Source of the DNA: Vibrio splendidus
GTDB taxonomy: Bacteria > Pseudomonadota > Gammaproteobacteria > Enterobacterales > Vibrionaceae
Direction of reading: 5' to 3'
Assembly: GCF_003345295.1 (NCBI RefSeq)
Contig: NZ_CP031056.1
Span: 1,116,001-1,180,000 of the forward strand
Length of the DNA: 64,000 nucleotides
Within the stretch, counting starts at the first letter, position 1; every line of letters begins with the position of its first letter. A model generated the notes under the pieces. The model saw nothing but the letters and a program-made list of their open reading frames with translations. It ran no database searches and was not told where the DNA came from. This document shows, piece by piece, positions 25,657 to 34,019 of the stretch. The position numbers were made by a program, and so were the translations under genes.

Positions 25657-26052
25657 ATGTTTCAACATAACAACATTCTGCAAGGCGAACTCGCAACCGA
25701 GTACAAAACTGTTATTGCTATGGTGCACATCTATTGCAAAGATCATCACGGTGCTGTTCGTTTGGACAACGCGTTATGTGAAGAGTGCGAGCAACTGTTG
25801 CGTTATGCTGAAACACGACTTGACCGCTGTCCTTATGGCGAGGCGAAGCCAACCTGCAATAAGTGTCCGATTCATTGCTATAAGCCTGACCCTAAAGAGC
25901 AGATGCGTTTAGTGATGCGATATGCTGGGCCAAGAATGCTACTCAAGCATCCGATTTTAGCGATACGACATTTGATACATGAGAAGCGGAAAGTGCCAGA
26001 GAAGCCATTGCCGAATGTGTCGAACCGCCATATCCGAATGAATAAGAAGTAA
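25657..26052 (+). CDS. ygbA: YgbA-family (nitrous-oxide-stimulated promoter) protein
   Basis: A 131-residue cysteine-rich protein. Conserved cysteines occur as CEECEQLL, DRCPYG and CNKCPIHCY, followed by MRYAGPRMLLKHP. This matches the YgbA/NO-stimulated family, which in enterobacteria is induced by nitric oxide through NsrR. A metal or Fe-S site is likely. I see no clear NsrR site here, because the gene is transcribed behind the GNAT gene. Confidence 0.87.
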   Translation: MFQHNNILQGELATEYKTVIAMVHIYCKDHHGAVRLDNALCEECEQLLRYAETRLDRCPYGEAKPTCNKCPIHCYKPDPKEQMRLVMRYAGPRMLLKHPILAIRHLIHEKRKVPEKPLPNVSNRHIRMNKK

Positions 26053-26083
26053 CTGGCGTTTTAAAGTGGTTGCTGAAGGAACG

Positions 26084-26111
26084 AAAAAGGTCTGATTTCT
26101 CAGACCTTTTT
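26084..26111. terminator. Bidirectional terminator
   Basis: AAAAAGGTCTGA (26084-26095) pairs perfectly with TCAGACCTTTTT (26100-26111) around TTTC, between the convergent ygbA and MATE genes. Confidence 0.93.
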
Positions 26112-26155
26112 GATGTAGATACGCTGCTATCTCAGCTTAAATGTAGCCAAATAGC

Positions 26156-27553
26156 CTATGCTGCTTGAGGCTCGTCGTAGGTCACTGTGAGGTTGTTGAT
26201 CCAGCGTCGGCTCAAGTATCGGTGCGAGCATATAGCTAACTTCACCACTTCTTCTACCAACATCAGACCATAGATGTATTTGAAATCCCATCCAGCGACA
26301 AACGCACCGTAAACACATACTGGAATACCCACCATCCACATCGCGATGAAATCCATTCGCAGGCAAAAAGCGTTATCACCACCAGCACGAATAATACCGT
26401 TAATGATCACCATGTTGAGCATACGAATGACTACCGCAAAACACATAATAGTCATTGCAGGTGCAGCGAGTGGGTACAATGCATCGGTAGAAAGGTTTAG
26501 CCATGATAGAACATGTTCTTTACCCATAAACAGTAGCAACCCAACGACCGCGCCAAAACCAACGACGGCTTTAATGAATGTTAGACCCATGCTCATCGCG
26601 TCATCAAATTCATCACGGCCTAATGAATGGCCTAACAAAACAGAACACGCCACTGAAATACCAAAGAAGATCGAGTAACACAGAGATTCAAATGGTGCGA
26701 GCATCGAGAACACCGCAAGCTCAGTCGTGCCCATGTGACCGAAAATCATTTGATATGCCATGGTACCCATTGCCCACAACACAGCATTCATCGTCAACGG
26801 CAAAGCAATGCGACGGTAAGACATCCACAATGATGGGCGATGTGGTGAGCTCGGTGTCGTTAATAGCCAATGTTTACGCATACGCATGTAGCTATACATC
26901 AAGCCCACTTGAATTAATCGCGCTAAGGTTGTCGCCAATGCCGCACCTGCGACGCCCATTGCTGGAATGCCGAAAGCACCTTTAATAAGAATGAAGTTAA
27001 GCGCAATGTTGAGTGCGATGGTAACGCCACCTAATAATAGTGGAGTTACGGTGTCACCTGATGAGCGCATGCTTGCTTCTACCACGACAACAATGTGAGT
27101 CAGAAGTAGAACAGGGAAGCCATACCATAGGTAAGTCGCGCCAAGTTCAATCACGGTTTGATCGCTGGTTTGCAACATCATTAAAAACTGAGAACCAAGA
27201 GTGATGATTGCAGTAACAGGCAACAGAACTTTTAAGCCAAATATCATCGCAATCGAGGATACTGTTCGTGCGCTTTTTCGGTCATTCTTTCCCCAGTATT
27301 GAGCGACTAATGTACCGTTTGCTGAGGCCAACCCTGCCATAATCATAATTGCAACGAAGTGCCATTTTGATGCAATTCCCACAGCTGCAGCTGCTTCCAT
27401 ACCATAATCACTGACCATTAATACGTCAGCAAGGGCAAGAATAGCGACAAGCGCACTTTGCAAAGCAACAGGCAAACCAAGTTTAACGATACGAGGTAAG
27501 ATGCTCTCTGGCTTGTTATTCATAGATGAGTTAGGGTTGATGTTAGTTGTCAT
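26156..27553 (-). CDS. MATE family efflux transporter (copy 1)
   Basis: A 465-residue inner-membrane exporter of the multidrug and toxin extrusion family, with about 12 helices and two homologous halves (KLGLPVALQSALVAILALADVLMV and RIALPLTMNAVLWAMGTMAYQ). It ends with a cytoplasmic tail RRWINNLTVTYDEPQ. GGAG precedes the ATG. An AraC-type regulator starts 50 bases away on the other strand. A second MATE gene at 44.7 kb has the same layout and a related tail (KKWINNL). Substrates are unknown. Confidence 0.92.
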   Translation of the reverse strand: MTTNINPNSSMNNKPESILPRIVKLGLPVALQSALVAILALADVLMVSDYGMEAAAAVGIASKWHFVAIMIMAGLASANGTLVAQYWGKNDRKSARTVSSIAMIFGLKVLLPVTAIITLGSQFLMMLQTSDQTVIELGATYLWYGFPVLLLTHIVVVVEASMRSSGDTVTPLLLGGVTIALNIALNFILIKGAFGIPAMGVAGAALATTLARLIQVGLMYSYMRMRKHWLLTTPSSPHRPSLWMSYRRIALPLTMNAVLWAMGTMAYQMIFGHMGTTELAVFSMLAPFESLCYSIFFGISVACSVLLGHSLGRDEFDDAMSMGLTFIKAVVGFGAVVGLLLFMGKEHVLSWLNLSTDALYPLAAPAMTIMCFAVVIRMLNMVIINGIIRAGGDNAFCLRMDFIAMWMVGIPVCVYGAFVAGWDFKYIYGLMLVEEVVKLAICSHRYLSRRWINNLTVTYDEPQAA

Positions 27554-27603
27554 AAGCTCTCCGATTTATGGCAGAACTATAGTGTTTTGAGCGAAGTAAC
27601 AAC

Positions 27604-28497
27604 ATGTTTAAAAAACAACAAAACCTGTGCGAATCCGTCATTGATTCAATGAGACCAAAATCAACTTGGCACGATGATGTTTTTCTCGCTGAACAGTGCA
27701 AAGAACGTTTTTTGACCGTTGAAGATATTCCAGAGATGAAAAGCTTTGGTGTCTATATGGGCGGCATGGCGAAGCTATATGATGGCTACTGGGTTGAGCG
27801 CGAATCCGTTAATGTTCATACGTTGATTTTTACTCAAGAAGGGGGCGGAATTCTAACCACTTCAACCTCGGTACAAGCGATTACACCTTATACGCTGGTG
27901 GTTCTTCCTGCTGAAACCCCATTTCGTTTTGAACTCGATCCTCAATACAATTATTGGAAAATGGCGTGGATGCTGACGCCCGATACGCAGCAATGGCAGC
28001 ACATAGCAAGTTTAGGTCAGGGGATAGTGCCGTTCGGAGAGTGTGAGCAGATCTGGTCATTAATGAACTTGGTTTACTTTGAGATAGGCGGTAGAGCCAG
28101 TTACCGTAAGTTACTTTTGAGTGAAATCATCCGAACGTTGACGGGGTTTGAACCCAAATCGACCAGCACCACAGCACGTGTTCAAGCACTCTATAACGAG
28201 ATTGAAAGCAGTCTGCACCAGCCATGGACCGTCGCAGGGATGGCCGAAAGGGTGTTCATCAGTGAAGAGCAGCTCAATAGAGTCACCAAGACGCTATTCA
28301 ACCTGTCACCACGCAGTAAATTGATTCAATTACGCATGGATAAAGCCACCAGTTTGCTGAAATATCAAGATTGGTCAGTCTCTATGATTGCGAATCGGTT
28401 GGGCTACAAAGATCCTTATAACTTTTCACATCGTTTCAAAAAACATTTTGGTCTGTCACCCAGCCAGTATCGAAAAAGCCATCGACTTCTTGGTTAG
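27604..28497 (+). CDS. AraC-family regulator (paired with MATE copy 1)
   Basis: A 297-residue regulator with an N-terminal cupin-like sensing domain (residues about 40-130) and a C-terminal double helix-turn-helix domain (EIESSLHQPWTVAGMAERVF to GLSPSQYRKSHR). It is divergent from the MATE gene across only 50 bases, so it very likely controls it. It is related to the regulator at 46.2 kb in the sensing domain as well (WKMAWMLTPDTQQW compared with WQIAWIFLSPDKQW). Confidence 0.9.
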   Translation: MFKKQQNLCESVIDSMRPKSTWHDDVFLAEQCKERFLTVEDIPEMKSFGVYMGGMAKLYDGYWVERESVNVHTLIFTQEGGGILTTSTSVQAITPYTLVVLPAETPFRFELDPQYNYWKMAWMLTPDTQQWQHIASLGQGIVPFGECEQIWSLMNLVYFEIGGRASYRKLLLSEIIRTLTGFEPKSTSTTARVQALYNEIESSLHQPWTVAGMAERVFISEEQLNRVTKTLFNLSPRSKLIQLRMDKATSLLKYQDWSVSMIANRLGYKDPYNFSHRFKKHFGLSPSQYRKSHRLLG

Positions 28498-28627
28498 CCT
28501 TGCTTATTTCCTCGATCAATTACGCAAGATCAAGCTTTGCAGTAATATTACCGTATTGAGCTATCTATCAATTTAGTATTTTTACTCTATTCGGTACTAT
28601 TGGAAATATCCAAGAGGGTGACTGCAT

Positions 28628-28975
28628 ATGCAATGCGAGGAATTAATGCACCAAGTTATCAGTGAGACGGATGATTTAGCTCTTCCGTCGAAGCTCATTT
28701 TAAACAATAAAGAGTTTCAATCAGGCACTAAAATCGTACGCAAGCAGGGTTGTGGTTCAATAATAGGAACGCTTGCTGAGCCTCATCGTAAAGTACTTTT
28801 CTATCTTTACCTGAACAGAGGCCAAGTGGTGAGCAAGCAAATTTTGAAGCGTGTAGGCTGGGCAGGTAAAGCGGTGACATCTGCATCTGTGTTGGTTGCT
28901 ATTTACGAGATAAGGAGGATTCTTGACTGCCGTTGTATACAAACCGTTTCCAACGAAGGGTATGTCATGGAGTAA
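28628..28975 (+). CDS. Orphan winged-helix DNA-binding protein 1
   Basis: A 115-residue protein consisting of an OmpR/ToxR-type winged-helix domain without receiver or membrane part. Recognisable features are the recognition-helix region VTSASVLVAIYEIRRIL and the wing QTVSNEGYVME. GAGGGTG precedes the ATG. The next gene (29152) is clearly homologous. It is probably a small regulator or antagonist; the target is unknown. Confidence 0.8.
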   Translation: MQCEELMHQVISETDDLALPSKLILNNKEFQSGTKIVRKQGCGSIIGTLAEPHRKVLFYLYLNRGQVVSKQILKRVGWAGKAVTSASVLVAIYEIRRILDCRCIQTVSNEGYVME

Positions 28976-29151
28976 TAAATAATCTTCTATTGATATCCTG
29001 TTAATATATTAATAATAAAAATTTAATCTCTTTACCGTACGAATTCCATTGATTATCGTCAAATCTAAAACGTCCACTTATAAGCGACGTTATATAAATA
29101 CGATCGAATCTGACTTTGTCGCTGGCTATATAGTAAGGGAATGATATAAAA

Positions 29152-29487
29152 ATGGACTCTTATCCTGCAATAGAAACGAACCACTCTGAAAACAACGTAG
29201 TACTTGAACTAAACGGTAAAATTGTTGAACTCAACACCAAACTCATTCGCAATGTTGAAAATGGTTACGTACTGGCTACCATGCCTTTGGCGTACCGAAA
29301 GATCATTTTATTTATGAATCGACATCGAGGTGAACTGTTCAGTGTTGGCCAATTAAAGAAGATTGGCTGGGAAAGTGAGAAAGTGACCAACTCATCTGTG
29401 ATTGTTGCGATATCCGAAATTAGATCATTATTCGGAGACGGATTAATCATCACGATTACTGGTGAAGGTTACGTATTTCAACCTTAA
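29152..29487 (+). CDS. Orphan winged-helix DNA-binding protein 2
   Basis: A 111-residue paralogue of the preceding protein. Shared pattern: RK near residue 48, RG, LKKIGW, VTNSSVIVAISEIR and ITGEGYVF. It has its own 176-base upstream region, so it probably has its own promoter, though I found no known operator there. A short pure heptamer array lies 26 bases after its stop. Confidence 0.8.
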   Translation: MDSYPAIETNHSENNVVLELNGKIVELNTKLIRNVENGYVLATMPLAYRKIILFMNRHRGELFSVGQLKKIGWESEKVTNSSVIVAISEIRSLFGDGLIITITGEGYVFQP

Positions 29488-29513
29488 CCTTTTGAAATAA
29501 TAGATTTTATTGC

Positions 29514-29548
29514 TATTTGCTATTTGCTATTTGCTATTTGCTATTTGC
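29514..29548. repeat. 5 x 7-bp perfect tandem repeat
   Basis: TATTTGC is repeated five times without error (29514-29548), flanked by partial units (TATTGC and TATTGG). It is intergenic. The copy number could vary by slippage, but no coding frame would be switched. Confidence 0.9.
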
Positions 29549-29588
29549 TATTGGTTTTTTGTCGATCTTTCCTCCAGACGACATAAAA

Positions 29589-29634
29589 CAAAAAGGGCTC
29601 TTAATTTAGACGGGAAGTCATAACTAAGAGCCCT
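29589..29634 (-). terminator. Terminator of the MFS transporter gene
   Basis: Read on the minus strand, AGGGCTCTTA pairs with TAAGAGCCCT (plus-strand 29594-29603 and 29625-29634), followed by a T-run (plus-strand A's at 29590-29594). The loop is long, 21 bases. Confidence 0.75.
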
Positions 29635-29666
29635 AGTGATACAGTTCTTGTGCCTGTCTATTCGAT

Positions 29667-30818
29667 TTACTCGCCTGCAATCTGTAGAGGAGAACGTTTT
29701 AGGCTAGCAATTAGCATGTAGATGGTTGTAGCGAGTAGAGACGCGAACAGGTAAGTGAATAAGCCTGCTTGTGAATCCATAAAGCTATCCGCAACCAATG
29801 GCCCTGCTACAGAGCCGATGCTGTAACACAACAACATAACTTGAGTCACTGAAACTAAGTAGCTCGGGTCTAAGTTACGACAACCCAAGTTAATCGCAAT
29901 TGGGTAAAGTGCAAAGGTCGCCATACCTAAAACAAACAAGCTCATACCAAGAACGTAAAAATCATGGTTGATAGTGAGCACACCAATGCTTGCAACCCCT
30001 AGCAGGCAGAACAGAGCCATTAATAACACTTGTCCTATGTGGTGAGACAACCACGTCACCATCGGTTGAACGGCCATACCACCCATAATCACTAACGCCA
30101 TCAAACCGCCAATGTCTTGGTGTGCGATGTTGCGCTGAGCGAGTTCTACAGGCATCAATCCGTAAATAGACCCAAGTGTTAACCCAGAAACAATACAGCC
30201 AATCAAAGCGCTGTGACTTAGCTTGCTGATTTGTTTCAGTGATAAAGACTGCGCATCGTGAATTTGTGGTGCTGTCGCTTGTCCGTACATCAATACAATG
30301 ATTGCTCCAAACAGCAGGGTGAACATTGCAATGAAAGGCACGCCCCCCGTAATACCAAGGTATCCGATGCCAAGTTGACCAACGGCCGAGCCGCCATATA
30401 ACGAACACATGTAAACCCCTAAACGTTTCGCACGTTGAGATTCTTCACCGCTCATTAGCCAAGATTCCACAATCACAAAGATCCCAGCGACTGAGACACC
30501 CGCGACGAAACGAGCCAACAACCAAACTGATTGATGTGGCGCCAACGGTAATACAAGAATTGTTGCGATAAATACGCTAAGTGCAATGACGAACGCGTCT
30601 TTGTGACCAACGCGAGCGATCGCACGCTCAATCAATAACGTACCCGCTAAAAGACCTGCATAAAAGGCACTCGCCAACCAACTCGATAGATTACTGTCTA
30701 AGCCATACTCAGACAGCATTAATGGTAATGAACTCATTAAGTAGCCTGAAGCGATCGCGTAAAAAGACAATGCAATAACAGGAACAGTTATGCGAGTTGT
30801 TGGTTGGATGTTGTCCAA
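29667..30818 (-). CDS. MFS transporter, YcaD-like
   Basis: A 383-residue membrane protein of the major facilitator superfamily with 12 predicted helices. The first half contains LPLMLSEYGLDSNLSSWLASAFYAG and the motif-A-like IARVGHKDAFV; FVAGVSVAGIFVIVESWLM is typical of YcaD-type carriers. Translation probably begins at TTG, because GAGG lies 8 bases before it. The substrate is unknown. The 270 bases upstream (30819-31088) hold nothing I can identify. Confidence 0.88.
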   Translation of the reverse strand: MDNIQPTTRITVPVIALSFYAIASGYLMSSLPLMLSEYGLDSNLSSWLASAFYAGLLAGTLLIERAIARVGHKDAFVIALSVFIATILVLPLAPHQSVWLLARFVAGVSVAGIFVIVESWLMSGEESQRAKRLGVYMCSLYGGSAVGQLGIGYLGITGGVPFIAMFTLLFGAIIVLMYGQATAPQIHDAQSLSLKQISKLSHSALIGCIVSGLTLGSIYGLMPVELAQRNIAHQDIGGLMALVIMGGMAVQPMVTWLSHHIGQVLLMALFCLLGVASIGVLTINHDFYVLGMSLFVLGMATFALYPIAINLGCRNLDPSYLVSVTQVMLLCYSIGSVAGPLVADSFMDSQAGLFTYLFASLLATTIYMLIASLKRSPLQIAGE

Positions 30819-31088
30819 TGCAGGAGCCTCTAAATAGTAAAAGAAACGATGAATTTTCCGCGACTATGGGGGAGAAACTGAATTGGGTAAAACGAATAAA
30901 AATGGTCGTTAAGATAAAAGAAATCTATCGTGTTTGTTGGCTAAAATACCGTTGTGATATTTCATGTTTTCGCGATATTTTCTGCGGTTAAATAGCCGAT
31001 AAAGCGTTGTTCAAACGACTATTTAATTTGAAAGACGGAGAGAGATTCGTTGTATTTATCAGATTTTAATTTAGGGCGTTTAATCGTG

Positions 31089-32114
31089 TTAGACCACTTC
31101 TTTTCGGTATTGTCTGGGCGAGCTTCCACTCCACCTACGAAAGGCATGCCGAAAGTTCGCACTGTCTGAAAATCCGACTCTATCGGAGATCTCTTCAATA
31201 CTCATATGCGTCGATGAAAGGTAGTGCCTAGAGAGGTGAAATCGCACGTGATCCAATATTTTCTGATAGCTCGTGTCTGCAGCTTTGAGGTGTCTACGTA
31301 GTGTTCTCGAAGACATTCCCAATTCTGTGGATAGCGCTTCAATGGAAGGGTAACAGCCAGGCCTTTCAATAAACATCTGTGAGATCTTCTCTTTTAGGCT
31401 GGTGGGTGCGCTGACTCTAGCCAACATGTCGTCACAAGATTTCAAACACATTTGTAAGGTGATTGGGTTAGCCGTTGGTAAAGGTGAATATAGGCTTGTT
31501 GCATCGAACTGCCATTCAAGCTGCTCGCAATCAAACTCTACCCGGCAACGGAAAATCTCCTGATAGAGATCGCCGTAGGTAGGTTTAGGATAAGGGAAGC
31601 GGATCACAAGAGAGGGAAACGGCTGTTGTAGCACTTCTTCACACAAACTTTGAATAGCGGAAAACCAATACTCACAACAGAAAGGCAACAAAGAGTCGAG
31701 CTCGATAAGTTGCTCAGCGCGAAAGTATCCGGTTTGATGTTCAACGGACATGGTCTTCTTGAGAACAGGGCCCGCAAGACGCAGATATTTGAAGCCCATT
31801 AAAAGAGCGTCTAACAGTGTCTCACTGCTGAACACTGCGTAACCCAACACACCAAAATCACTAAATCGGGCTTCCTGTCCAACTTTTAGTCCTAGCCCCT
31901 CTACGTTGGAACTCTCAAGCGCGTTACTGAACACCGCTAATTTTTGTGCGAGCGTGATGTGGGTATCTGGCGTATTGAGCTGGAACTCATCGATGTTACT
32001 GCCTTTCAACAACGTATCGACCGTCAAGGATGATGAAAAATAGCGAGACAATAGTTGAAGATCAAGAATACCAAATGCCTGCATATCCGGTTCGTAAACT
32101 GCGGTGTATTCCAT
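31089..32114 (-). CDS. AraC-family regulator of the acyl-CoA ligase/GMC operon
   Basis: A 341-residue regulator with an N-terminal ligand-binding region of the arabinose-binding-like type (LGLKVGQEARFSDFGVLGYAVFSS) and a C-terminal AraC domain (GCYPSIEALSTELGMSSRTLRRHLKA to GSSPRQYRKEVV). It is transcribed divergently from the acyl-CoA ligase/dehydrogenase operon across 303 bases. This architecture is common in activators of lipid, alcohol or amino-acid catabolism, so local control is likely. Confidence 0.9.
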   Translation of the reverse strand: MEYTAVYEPDMQAFGILDLQLLSRYFSSSLTVDTLLKGSNIDEFQLNTPDTHITLAQKLAVFSNALESSNVEGLGLKVGQEARFSDFGVLGYAVFSSETLLDALLMGFKYLRLAGPVLKKTMSVEHQTGYFRAEQLIELDSLLPFCCEYWFSAIQSLCEEVLQQPFPSLVIRFPYPKPTYGDLYQEIFRCRVEFDCEQLEWQFDATSLYSPLPTANPITLQMCLKSCDDMLARVSAPTSLKEKISQMFIERPGCYPSIEALSTELGMSSRTLRRHLKAADTSYQKILDHVRFHLSRHYLSSTHMSIEEISDRVGFSDSANFRHAFRRWSGSSPRQYRKEVV

Positions 32115-32417
32115 AATATGCCTCTTGTTGAGTGTTCTTATTCTATCTTAACCACGAACATCTTTTCGTCGGCTGTGTTGCAATTATGTCCGAATATCAC
32201 CGTTTTTTGTCTTTTTGCAACCTTTGCAGAATGTTATCAAAATGTTGTAATTTAATAAGCCGTACACGGATACGTGTGCATAGGGTTGAAATAACAATAG
32301 ATTAGAAACGAAAGCAAAGAACAAATGAACATAGGTTAAACACATATTCGAAACAAAATACAACAACGTCTACGGTGACCGTGATTAATAGGTCTAAGCC
32401 GAATAAGGAGATCATGG
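32115..32417. promoter_or_regulatory. Divergent promoter region with dyad
   Basis: The 303-base gap holds a perfect dyad ACACG-GATA-CGTGT (32264-32277) and a repeated TTGCAA motif further left. The dyad is a candidate operator for the divergent AraC regulator. A strong ribosome-binding site AAGGAG lies just before 32418. Confidence 0.4.
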
Positions 32418-34019
32418 ATGCACAATCTTGCTGTTAACTTGGAGCGCAGCGCTTCGCTTTTCCCAAATAAAGTCGCTCTGCGAATGGGGACGGATGAAGT
32501 CAGCTTTTCTCAGTTGGAACAACTTTCTGGAAACGTCGCCGCTAATTTAAAGAGGCTGGGGCTCAAGAAAGGAGATAAGGTCGCGTTGTCGTGTCCGAAT
32601 GTCACGTATTTCCCGATTGCCTATTATGGAATTCTGAAAGCAGGCTGCGTCGTGGTGCCTTTGAACGTGTTATTTAAAGCAAGAGAGATCGCTTATCACC
32701 TTAATGACTCTGACGCGAAAGCCTATTTATGCTTTGAGGGCAGTGAAGAGCTGCCCATCGGTCGCTATGGCTTACAAGGTTTCGAACAGGCAAACCATTG
32801 TGAACACTTTGTCGAGATGCCCATCCCAGCCGGCGCAGACACGACTTCAGAAAGAAACGAGCAGCATGAATCAATGGCTGACTGGTTAGGACAACCTTTG
32901 ATTCCTTTTGAGTCTGTGGCTTGCCATGGTGATGATACCGCTGTGATTCTTTATACTTCAGGTACGACAGGTCAGCCAAAAGGGGCTGAGCTTTCCCACA
33001 CCAACATGCAAACCAATGCGATGTCGTCACAGTATCTAATGCGATTGGAGTACAGCGACACCACAATGGCCACACTGCCTTTATTCCATAGCTTCGGCCA
33101 GACAGTGATGATGAACGCGAGTGTGCTAACAGGGTCGACCATGGTGTTGATTCCGCGTTTCGAACCGTCACTGGTGATCGAACAGATCATTAACCATAAA
33201 GTAAGCGTGTTTGCGGGCGTTCCAACCATGTATATCGCGCTATTAAAGGCGGGAGAAGACTCCTCTAGTAGTTTAGAAATAAGCAAACGCTCTGAACAGG
33301 TTAAACACAGCTTGAGGTTGGGTGTTTCTGGCGGTGCTTCTATGCCACTTGAGGTTATTCGACAGTTTGAGTCTCGCTTTGAGCTTCCAGTATTAGAAGG
33401 CTATGGTTTATCAGAAACAGCGCCAGTTGCGACCTTTAATCATATTGACGGTGACCGATTGTCTGGCAGTGTGGGTCAACCTTTGTGTGGTCACCTTATC
33501 AAGATCACTGATATACAAGGCAACTCTGTTGTAATGGGTGAACTGGGTGAAGTCTGTATCAAAAGTCCAAGTGTCATGAAAGGCTACTATCAAAGACCAG
33601 AGGCGACAGCAGAAGCGATAAGAGACGGTTGGTTCCTAACTGGAGATATTGGACGCACCGATGAGCACGGCAACTTGTTCATTGTTGATCGCGTTAAAGA
33701 CATGATCATCCGTGGCGGGTACAACGTATATCCGCGCGAAATCGAAGAAGTATTGATGTGTCATCCTGATGTCGAAATGGTCGCGGTTGTGGGTGAACAT
33801 CATTATCGCCTAGGCGAGGAGATTCACGCTCATGTGGTGCTTCACGAACATACGCAATGTGATAGTGCAGCTCTGATTACATGGTGTCGTGAGCAATTGG
33901 CCGATTACAAATATCCGCGTAAGGTATTTATTCGCAAAGCCTTACCCATGACAGCAACCGGCAAAATATTGAAGCGCGAATTGCACCCACTAGAAATAGC
34001 GGAGATGACTAATGGATAG
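32418..34019 (+). CDS. Acyl-CoA synthetase (AlkK-like, medium/long-chain)
   Basis: A 533-residue AMP-forming ligase that activates a carboxylic acid as its CoA ester. Motifs: ATP loop ILYTSGTTGQPKGAE (about residue 177), YGLSETAP, GWFLTGDIG, DRVKDMIIRGGYNVYPREIEE, and the C-terminal catalytic lysine in TATGKILKRE. It overlaps the GMC dehydrogenase gene by 8 bases. That partnership suggests oxidation of an alcohol, then CoA activation of the acid, as with AlkJ/AlkK. The aldehyde dehydrogenase step is not encoded here. Confidence 0.9.
   Translation: MHNLAVNLERSASLFPNKVALRMGTDEVSFSQLEQLSGNVAANLKRLGLKKGDKVALSCPNVTYFPIAYYGILKAGCVVVPLNVLFKAREIAYHLNDSDAKAYLCFEGSEELPIGRYGLQGFEQANHCEHFVEMPIPAGADTTSERNEQHESMADWLGQPLIPFESVACHGDDTAVILYTSGTTGQPKGAELSHTNMQTNAMSSQYLMRLEYSDTTMATLPLFHSFGQTVMMNASVLTGSTMVLIPRFEPSLVIEQIINHKVSVFAGVPTMYIALLKAGEDSSSSLEISKRSEQVKHSLRLGVSGGASMPLEVIRQFESRFELPVLEGYGLSETAPVATFNHIDGDRLSGSVGQPLCGHLIKITDIQGNSVVMGELGEVCIKSPSVMKGYYQRPEATAEAIRDGWFLTGDIGRTDEHGNLFIVDRVKDMIIRGGYNVYPREIEEVLMCHPDVEMVAVVGEHHYRLGEEIHAHVVLHEHTQCDSAALITWCREQLADYKYPRKVFIRKALPMTATGKILKRELHPLEIAEMTNG

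Noticed and set aside
24811..32114. Region of small genes and regulators as a genomic island or defence island
   Set aside because: No integrase, transposase, tRNA, attachment repeats or known defence domains; base composition looks like the surroundings.
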